From an uncultured Bacteroidales bacterium (GTDB lineage: Bacteria > Bacteroidota > Bacteroidia > Bacteroidales > Paludibacteraceae), in assembly GCA_946405045.1 (NCBI GenBank), contig CAMJFV010000029.1:1-12784 (forward strand): DNA of 12,784 nt, written 5' to 3'. Positions 7,946-12,784 of this stretch are shown piece after piece. The notes under the pieces are model-generated. The model saw only the letters and a program-made list of their open reading frames with translations, searched no databases and had not been told where the DNA came from. The translations under genes and the position numbers were made by a program. Every line of letters begins with the position of its first letter. Within the stretch, counting starts at the first letter, position 1.

Positions 7946-9244
7946 CTATTTTTTACCGTGCAGGCGTTTGAACACATACTTGCCACTCTCTGTAAGGATT
8001 TCTGGATCCATTGGAGAAATCTTTCCAGTATTCCAATTCAACGCTCCACAAACACCACCTTCTGCACTGAAGCTCCAGTTACACCAGCTGACCAGCTGCT
8101 CTCCAGTATTTCCTCCGTCTAGAATATCCATCCAAATATCTGTCAAGTCAGGACGGAACTCATGCCATCCGCTTGCCTCTGTTGTTCCCCATTCAGTGAC
8201 GAAAATCGGAAGTTGCTCTAGGACTGACTTTTCACCTTTCTCAGGATCGCCCTTCGCCATTTTCTTATAGAAATCGTCCGGTCTATGATTTCCCGGCTGA
8301 TCCGCCAATCGTCCGTCATTATGTGTAGCGGAATAGAAATGGAATGTGTACATCACATTTTCATACAAATTTCCATTTTTGTCTGCAACTTCGTTTCCTA
8401 GAACCAATTCTGGACATGAACTCCACCAAGGTGTACCACAAACTACGATAACATCTTTATCGTTGGAACGGATAATTTCAAGCATCTCTTCACAATAAGG
8501 CTTGATCTGTGTCGTCCAGTCGACTCCAGGACCTCCTTCATAATGCCAGTTTGGCTCGTTGCAAACCTCATATATAATATGTTTCATGTTTGCATAGCGA
8601 CGTGAGCAATATGTAAAGAAGTCTCCAGCTAAGTCCCGGCCGTTTGTAGGATGGCAACGATACTGTGGTGCATTTGGATTTCCTGGCTTGTGAACATGCC
8701 AGTCGATCAATAGATATATACCATTTTCAGCAGTCCACTTAACCACCTTCTCCAAGATTTCATTTCTGAATTGAGGATTATAAGCATATCCACCTTCTTC
8801 GTCAACATACAATGCATAACGGAAGACACTGCAGTTCCATTCGTTTCTCAAAGCCTTGATATTACGAGCTGTGACATTGGCAACACCAGCCCACTGCAAA
8901 CCATGAGTACTCATTCCCTTAAGCTGTACAGGATTACCTTTGGAATCACACATGCAACGTACACCCTTGGCATTTGGAGCCACTTTCAATTTACCCCATT
9001 TTGCAACAGGTGATCCTGCAGGATATTCATACGCTGGCAATGCCTCTACATTGCTGCTAAGCGAGTCTATATATCCCTTTTTAACGACATAATTCATTGC
9101 TGAATCTGCCTTTGCCGCTGCAGCCGCATCTGTGCTTGCTTCTGCACCCGTATTGTCATCTGTTCCCTCTACTGGCTTATTGCTGTTGGCACACCCTAAT
9201 AATGCCATAGAGAGTAGCATTCCGAAGAATAGTTTTTTTGCCAT
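7946..9244 (-). CDS. GH5 (probably subfamily 2) cellulase-type enzyme, outer-membrane lipoprotein
   Basis: The 432-residue enzyme probably hydrolyses beta-1,4-glucan. Its signal peptide ends in a clear lipobox, MALLGC, with lipidated Cys18. An Ala- and acid-rich linker (about 19-50) holds the catalytic domain away from the membrane. The GH5 domain spans about 55-430: KWGKLKV, QLKGMSTHGLQW typical of subfamily 2, DWHVH, acid/base Glu230 in CNEP, FHFYSATH, and nucleophile Glu351 in TEWG. There is no carbohydrate-binding module and no T9SS tail. It is the second gene of an operon, four bases after its paralogue. From the start of that paralogue onward, well over half of the aligned residues are identical, including LVSWCNWSFSAEGGVCGAL. 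The lipoprotein anchor is firm; whether it faces outward is not settled by the sequence. Confidence 0.93.
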   Translation of the reverse strand: MAKKLFFGMLLSMALLGCANSNKPVEGTDDNTGAEASTDAAAAAKADSAMNYVVKKGYIDSLSSNVEALPAYEYPAGSPVAKWGKLKVAPNAKGVRCMCDSKGNPVQLKGMSTHGLQWAGVANVTARNIKALRNEWNCSVFRYALYVDEEGGYAYNPQFRNEILEKVVKWTAENGIYLLIDWHVHKPGNPNAPQYRCHPTNGRDLAGDFFTYCSRRYANMKHIIYEVCNEPNWHYEGGPGVDWTTQIKPYCEEMLEIIRSNDKDVIVVCGTPWWSSCPELVLGNEVADKNGNLYENVMYTFHFYSATHNDGRLADQPGNHRPDDFYKKMAKGDPEKGEKSVLEQLPIFVTEWGTTEASGWHEFRPDLTDIWMDILDGGNTGEQLVSWCNWSFSAEGGVCGALNWNTGKISPMDPEILTESGKYVFKRLHGKK

Positions 9245-9248
9245 TATT

Positions 9249-10412
9249 TTATTTTATTTGTTTCATTTTTAAGTGATCGTAGACATATTTTCCACTTTCT
9301 GTCAATATCTCTGGATCAAGTGGTGAAATTTTTCCAGTGTTCCATTTCAATGCGCCACAAACACCACCTTCTGCACTGAAACTCCAGTTACACCAGCTCA
9401 CCAACTGATTGCCATCATTGTCGCCATCAAAGATTTCAAGCCACATGTCCGACAAATCAGGACGGAAATTTGTCCAACCACCAGCATCGGTAGTGCCCCA
9501 TTCCGTCACAAAAACAGGAAGAGTATTCAAAATTGCAGGGATTCCTTTTTCTGGATCTCCCTTTTGAAAACGTTTCATAAAATTGATTCCATGGAATGTC
9601 GTTGGAGTGTCAATGTCTCTTCCATCGTTATGACTCGCCGCATAAACGTGGAATGTATACATCACATTCTCATACGGAACACCATTCTCATCAGTCACCT
9701 CATGTCCAATCACATCCTGTGTATCCTGGCTCCATGACGGTGTACCGCACAATGCCACTACATCTTTGTCGTATGTCCTGACAATTCGTAGCATATCCTC
9801 ACAATAATCCTTGATTACACCGACCCATGGAATTTTTTCTCCATTATCAATGTTCGGCTCATTGCAAAGTTCATACAATATATGTTTCTGATTCTGGAAT
9901 CGTCTTGCACAATAAGTGAAGAAATCTCCCGCCAAATCCATTCCATTCATAGGATGGCAACGGTATTCTGGTGCCTGCGGACTTGCTGGAGCCAACACAT
10001 GCCAGTCTATCACTAGATACATGCCACACTCAGCCGTCCATCTTACGACATTCTCCAACATTGTCTGACGAAATGTAGGGTTGTAGGCATAACCTCCTTC
10101 ATAGTCGACATAAAGAGCGAGACGGAACACACTGCATCCCCACTCCTCTTTCAATGCTTTGATATTGCATTCTGTCACGTTGGCAACGCCCGCCCACTGC
10201 AAACCATGTGTGGAAAATCCTTTTAGCTGGACAGGCTCTCCCGTCTCACTGCAAAGACAACGCACACCTTTTGCATTCTTGGCAACTTTAAGTTTGCCCC
10301 ACTTGCCGACTGGTGAATTATCCGGATAAGAGTAAGCAGACAAGACATCTACATTGATGCTCGCGTCATCAATGTAACCTATTTTTACGATATCTTTCTC
10401 AAATCTAGCCAC
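9249..10412 (-). CDS. GH5 (probably subfamily 2) cellulase-type enzyme without a signal peptide, GTG start
   Basis: The 387-residue protein is almost entirely a GH5 catalytic domain: KWGKLKV near 38, QLKGFSTHGLQW at 62-73, DWHV, acid/base Glu185 in CNEP, and nucleophile Glu304 in TEWG. All expected catalytic residues are present, so it should be active on beta-glucan. No signal peptide or lipobox is visible. The frame is closed by TAA directly before GTG at 10412, and no ATG occurs in frame until well inside the domain (about residue 118), so GTG is the best start. AAGGGA lies about five bases before it. The first residues align with the lipoprotein paralogue downstream just after that protein's linker, so only the export part is absent. 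It is the first gene of the operon, four bases from its partner. It may be cytoplasmic, or its export sequence may be lost or shifted out of frame. Confidence 0.88.
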   Translation of the reverse strand: MARFEKDIVKIGYIDDASINVDVLSAYSYPDNSPVGKWGKLKVAKNAKGVRCLCSETGEPVQLKGFSTHGLQWAGVANVTECNIKALKEEWGCSVFRLALYVDYEGGYAYNPTFRQTMLENVVRWTAECGMYLVIDWHVLAPASPQAPEYRCHPMNGMDLAGDFFTYCARRFQNQKHILYELCNEPNIDNGEKIPWVGVIKDYCEDMLRIVRTYDKDVVALCGTPSWSQDTQDVIGHEVTDENGVPYENVMYTFHVYAASHNDGRDIDTPTTFHGINFMKRFQKGDPEKGIPAILNTLPVFVTEWGTTDAGGWTNFRPDLSDMWLEIFDGDNDGNQLVSWCNWSFSAEGGVCGALKWNTGKISPLDPEILTESGKYVYDHLKMKQIK

Positions 10413-10506
10413 TTACGTCCCTTTTTAATCCGTCCTAAATAATATATGCCCTTCTATTTTCGGTATAAAAAACACATACCAATCGGCAAATAATTCAAAA
10501 TTTCGA

Positions 10507-10539
10507 CAAAATTATAAATTTTTAGAATAACTATTCAAA
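10507..10539 (-). promoter_or_regulatory. Promoter of the two-gene GH5 operon
   Basis: Read on the minus strand, TTTG at 10539-10536, a 21-base spacer and TAATTTTG at 10514-10507 match the Bacteroidota consensus. Transcription would begin near 10500 and give a leader of about 88 bases. A 10-base inverted repeat (10519-10528 and 10553-10562) straddles the -33 element. Confidence 0.45.
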
Positions 10540-10562
10540 TTTATTAGAGGTAATTCTAAAAA
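10519..10562. promoter_or_regulatory. Inverted repeat around the GH5 operon -33 element, possible operator
   Basis: TTTTTAGAAT (10519-10528) and ATTCTAAAAA (10553-10562) are perfect inverted copies 24 bases apart, with the -33 TTTG between them. A third ATTCTAA lies at 10591-10597. The layout fits a regulator site, but the sequence is AT-rich, so chance is not excluded. No regulator gene is present in the window. Confidence 0.3.
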
Positions 10563-10609
10563 AATTATGGAAAAAAAATCAACAATTAGTATTCTAACAA
10601 AACCGACAT

Positions 10610-10645
10610 AAAAAAAGAGAGGCTGCCTTATCACAAGGTTGCCTC
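10610..10645 (-). terminator. Intrinsic terminator of the beta-barrel gene
   Basis: GAGGC-T-GCCTT (10619-10629) pairs with AAGG-T-TGCCTC (10635-10645) around ATCAC, with one T-T mismatch and one G-U pair. On the minus strand a U-run follows (plus-strand A 10610-10616). It lies 122 bases past the stop codon at 10767, leaving a long 3' leader that also holds a CTATTT-TATG-AAATAG hairpin (10695-10710). Confidence 0.75.
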
Positions 10646-10766
10646 GCCATTAGTAAATCACTTATCAAAAATATAGCTTGTTTTGTAAAAGCCTCTATTT
10701 TATGAAATAGTATGAAAATATTTAAATCCAATACAAAGATATAATTCTTTTCATATATTGCAAAAA

Positions 10767-11888
10767 TTAGTTATCAACATTGCCCAAATTAACATTCAGA
10801 TATACTTTCTGATAGCACGACGTGCCCTCTTTGGTGACATGAAAATCTAGAGATGCTCCAAAACTTACATATCTGTTTTCTACAATTGGAGAGTATACCG
10901 ATGTCTTGGAATAGACGCTCGACTGATAATGAGGATCTCCCATATTCAACAATGAGCCATACATAGGATAAAGAGGGAACTGTCTGTCGCCCACATATAA
11001 AGTCTCTTTGACACCTATCTTTTTCCATTGCAAAGTGAAATCGGCGAGTAATCCTCCGTCTACCTCCCAATCTCCTATGGCCCTGCATCTGTCGAAACTT
11101 ACAGCATAGCCAGCCCTAATTCTAAATATATCAAATACAGTTTTATCGCTAAAATCCCATCCGATATAAGGATATACAAACATGTCGTCGTTGACGCCCT
11201 CTCCTTCTGGAGCCGGATTACGTTTTGCAAGATGATTCAACTGCGCATTTCCTCCAATGAAAAATGGAGAAATACCACGTAGATATCGATCAAAGTATTT
11301 TCGCACATTGTAGTTCACATTGAATGCTTCTCTCTGATCAGCACTTTGTAAACTTCGCCAATCAAGCGATATTTCATGGAAAACCAAATTGTTTTTCGTA
11401 CATTGCAAAAGGATTCCACGAATATTAGGATTGTAATAATCCATAGAATCGCTCCATAATATTTCAGGAAGACGGTAGGATAGTCGACGTGGAATCATAC
11501 CAAACGAAACACTCCAAACTTTGAAATCAGGAGTGTTTGTTCCATCTATTCTTAAAACTGAAGAGTCCCTTTTCTCTTCTTTAACCACCTTATGCGAAAA
11601 AGTATAATAAGCTGTAGGGATAAACTTATTTTCCTTATACCCGATTCCTATCGGCTGGATATAATGAGTTCCCGCCATAAGTTTATGCTCACCAAGAAAT
11701 TTCACTCCAATGGATGGAGAAAGACGGGAGAAAAATATCGTCTGTTGAGGTGAATAGGTTTGGTCACCCTCACGATTATCAAAAACAGTATTCGCGTCGA
11801 CTCCCCAAAGAAACTCATAATCTTTAGAGAACATGGCATTTGAATAAAACGCCAGAAGCAAAAACGCAAAAAATCTTAACACCTTCAT
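10767..11888 (-). CDS. Exported protein, probable outer-membrane beta-barrel, unknown function
   Basis: I place the start at ATG 11888, giving 373 residues that begin MKVLRFFAFLLLAFYSNAMF, a good signal peptide. A longer frame from 11945 adds 19 residues rich in Lys and polar residues, which would bury the signal peptide, and it begins upstream of the likely -7 box (11905-11912). The mature part alternates aromatic-rich strands and polar turns (HKLMAGTHYIQPIGIGYK, FNVNYNVRKYFDRYLRGISP, FRIRAGYAVSFDR), fitting an outer-membrane barrel of about 14-18 strands, and it has no helical membrane segment. It ends KVYLNVNLGNVDN and not in the usual aromatic residue. No enzymatic motif or named family is recognised. 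It appears to be a single-gene unit with its own terminator at 10610-10645. Confidence 0.8.
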   Translation of the reverse strand: MKVLRFFAFLLLAFYSNAMFSKDYEFLWGVDANTVFDNREGDQTYSPQQTIFFSRLSPSIGVKFLGEHKLMAGTHYIQPIGIGYKENKFIPTAYYTFSHKVVKEEKRDSSVLRIDGTNTPDFKVWSVSFGMIPRRLSYRLPEILWSDSMDYYNPNIRGILLQCTKNNLVFHEISLDWRSLQSADQREAFNVNYNVRKYFDRYLRGISPFFIGGNAQLNHLAKRNPAPEGEGVNDDMFVYPYIGWDFSDKTVFDIFRIRAGYAVSFDRCRAIGDWEVDGGLLADFTLQWKKIGVKETLYVGDRQFPLYPMYGSLLNMGDPHYQSSVYSKTSVYSPIVENRYVSFGASLDFHVTKEGTSCYQKVYLNVNLGNVDN

Positions 11889-11904
11889 TTTTTCTTTTTT
11901 TTTG

Positions 11905-11912
11905 CAAAAATA
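11905..11912 (-). promoter_or_regulatory. Likely -7 box of the beta-barrel gene
   Basis: Read on the minus strand, TATTTTTGC runs from 11912 to 11904 and matches TAnnTTTG. No clear TTTG lies at the right distance upstream. Transcription would begin near 11898, about ten bases before ATG 11888, which supports the shorter start for this gene. Confidence 0.35.
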
Positions 11913-11945
11913 GTTTTTTCCCATTTTTTCACTGAAGTATGGCAC

Positions 11946-12222
11946 GACAAAAAATAAATCAGACAGAAAAATCTTAAAAATTTCTTAAATTTAGGTTTCA
12001 CGCGTTTCTCCTTTTAACAAAGCTAGGCAGATCTTAAAAAAGTTACAATTTGTAGACAAAAACAGTCAATTCAACATAAAAATAGCAAAAAAACAATCAT
12101 AAATATATTAGATTGTTAAAGAAAAAAACAATCGTGATCAGATGACATAAGATAATAATCGATCATTTTTAGAGGTGAAAGCAAAAAAAAATGTATAAAG
12201 TGTTAAAAAAGTTTAATTTTCC
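11946..12222. other. AT-rich intergenic region with alternating inverted repeats
   Basis: No gene is visible on either strand. AACAATC occurs at 12092-12098 and 12127-12133, with its complement GATTGTT between them at 12111-12117, so the middle copy could pair with either outer one. The stretch lies directly upstream of the small-RNA promoter at 12223-12253 and may hold control sites for it, but this is inference. Confidence 0.35.
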
Positions 12223-12253
12223 TTTGGAGTTAAACAAAAAAGGTATACCTTTG
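12223..12253 (+). promoter_or_regulatory. Plus-strand Bacteroidota promoter of a small RNA
   Basis: TTTG at 12223-12226, a 19-base spacer and TACCTTTG at 12246-12253 give an exact match to the Bacteroidota promoter, the best in the window. The -7 box lies in a perfect 14-base palindrome, AAAGGTATACCTTT (12239-12252). Transcription should begin near 12260, heading toward the 3' end of the oppositely oriented J-domain gene. Confidence 0.72.
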
Positions 12254-12259
12254 TATTAG

Positions 12260-12340
12260 AAAACAAAACAGGTAGATTTTTTCATAATTAAGGTTTAGGT
12301 TAAATTAGAACGGAGGGGGCTGCGAAGTTCCCTTCTTTTG
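12260..12340 (+). ncRNA. Predicted small RNA of about 80 nt (copy 2)
   Basis: The transcript is bounded by an exact-consensus promoter and a GNRA-loop terminator. It contains TTTTTTCAT and TTAAGGTTTAGGTTAAATT before the terminator stem. The blocks TTTTTCAT and TTAAGGTT, in the same order, and the end of the terminator (CCCTTCTTTT compared with TCCTTCTTTT) also occur in the predicted RNA at 3076-3142. It ends about ten bases short of the J-domain gene, which converges on it, so it is not an untranslated leader of any visible gene. No plausible start and reading frame is seen. I do not recognise the family; ends are approximate. Confidence 0.55.
12312..12340 (+). terminator. GNRA-tetraloop intrinsic terminator of small RNA copy 2
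   Basis: GGGGGCT (12315-12321) pairs with AGTTCCC (12326-12332), with two G-U pairs, around a GCGA tetraloop. The stem can extend by three more pairs to 12312 and 12335. TTCTTTTG follows on the plus strand. Read on the minus strand there is no U-run, so it does not serve the J-domain gene. Confidence 0.68.
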
Positions 12341-12350
12341 ATTTAAAAAT

Positions 12351-12784
12351 CTAATTTCTGACTTTTTCATAAGCCTCATTAATTTTCGCCATTAAAGTTT
12401 CACACTCATTCACACGACCAGCATTTTTAGGCAGATCAGGATGATGTTGTAATGCCAGATTATGGTATGCACGTTTGATCTCATCATCAGTAGCGGTCTC
12501 TTCCAAACCAAGTATCTCATAAAATGGTTTCAAATAGGAGACGGTGCGGTCTTGTTTAGAAACATTGCTTCTATATTCTGATTCATCAAATTCTGTACGC
12601 AAAGGAGAATATCTGTTTTTATAAAATTCAATATAGTATTTATTGAACCCCCATTGCATCATAATATTCATCAACAAATTCCACTCATCATTGCGGATTC
12701 CGTCCTGCACAATCGCAAGCTTGAAAAGAAGATCCAATAAAGGTTTCTTCTCAGACAGAGGTCTCTTTCGCCAATACTTATCAA
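12351..12784 (-). CDS. DjlA/TerB-type J-domain co-chaperone, 5' end beyond the window
   Basis: The visible 143 residues are the C-terminal part of a protein whose frame stays open to the window edge (DKYWRKRPLSEKKPLL before LDLLFKLAIVQ), so TTG at 12737 is not the true start. The last 60 residues are a J domain: PFYEILGLEETATDDEIKRA as helix I and the start of helix II, the HPD motif in LALQHHPD, and MAKINEAYEKVRN as helix III. J domains stimulate the ATPase of DnaK through HPD. The preceding helices (LLFKLAIVQDGIRNDEWNLL, MQWGFNKYYIEF) fit a TerB-like domain, as in DjlA-type proteins, where the J domain is also C-terminal. The client is unknown. The gene ends with TAG and converges on the predicted small RNA at 12260-12340. 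Confidence 0.85.
   Translation of the reverse strand, partial: DKYWRKRPLSEKKPLLDLLFKLAIVQDGIRNDEWNLLMNIMMQWGFNKYYIEFYKNRYSPLRTEFDESEYRSNVSKQDRTVSYLKPFYEILGLEETATDDEIKRAYHNLALQHHPDLPKNAGRVNECETLMAKINEAYEKVRN

Noticed and set aside
10462..10480. GGTAT...ATACC hairpin in the leader of the GH5 operon as a riboswitch or attenuator
   Set aside because: Only five pairs with a nine-base loop, no U-run and no known aptamer features.
11889..11945. Longer start for the beta-barrel gene at 11945
   Set aside because: It adds 19 residues ahead of a clear signal peptide and starts upstream of the likely -7 box at 11905-11912, so ATG 11888 is preferred.
12735..12737. TTG at 12737 as the start of the J-domain gene
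   Set aside because: The frame remains open to the window edge with residues that fit a TerB-like helix, so the gene is cut and the true start is outside.
1..12784. Transposons, integrases, tRNA and rRNA genes
   Set aside because: No transposase or integrase motifs, no paired terminal repeats and no cloverleaf or rRNA-like sequence were seen on either strand.

Overview
The window looks like chromosomal DNA of a fibre-degrading member of the Bacteroidota, probably a gut or rumen Bacteroidales. The base composition is AT-rich. The promoters I can find fit the Bacteroidota form, TTTG then about 19-21 bases then TAnnTTTG, instead of the E. coli form. One enzyme ends in a type IX secretion (T9SS) sorting domain, and the cell-envelope genes (a DUF5723-like barrel fused to TSP3 and OmpA domains, and lipoproteins with short MKK signal peptides) are typical of the phylum. 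No taxon can be named from this sequence alone.

All the protein genes I can support lie on the minus strand. From low to high coordinates they are: the first codons of an exported protein cut by the left edge (1-38); a T9SS-secreted GH5 glycoside hydrolase with a CBM6-like module (560-2734); a two-gene envelope operon of a lipoprotein (6081-7751) followed by a barrel-TSP3-OmpA protein (3510-6068); a two-gene operon of closely related GH5 enzymes (9249-10412, then the lipoprotein form 7946-9244); an exported, probably outer-membrane beta-barrel protein (10767-11888); and the J-domain end of a DjlA-like protein cut by the right edge (12351-12784). Four of these units end in clear intrinsic terminators read on the minus strand.

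The three GH5 proteins appear to be directed to different places: one to the T9SS, one to the outer membrane as a lipoprotein, and one with no visible signal peptide. No SusC/SusD transporter pair is present, so this is not a classic polysaccharide utilisation locus, at least within the window.

The least expected signals lie on the plus strand, in gaps where no plus-strand gene exists. At 3039-3142 and 12223-12340 a Bacteroidota promoter (TACCTTTG box, 19-base spacer) is followed about 60-80 bases later by a hairpin with a GNRA tetraloop and a U-run. The two transcripts share short blocks (TTTTTCAT, TTAAGGTT) and the same terminator design, which suggests two members of one small-RNA family. 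This is inferred from sequence only.
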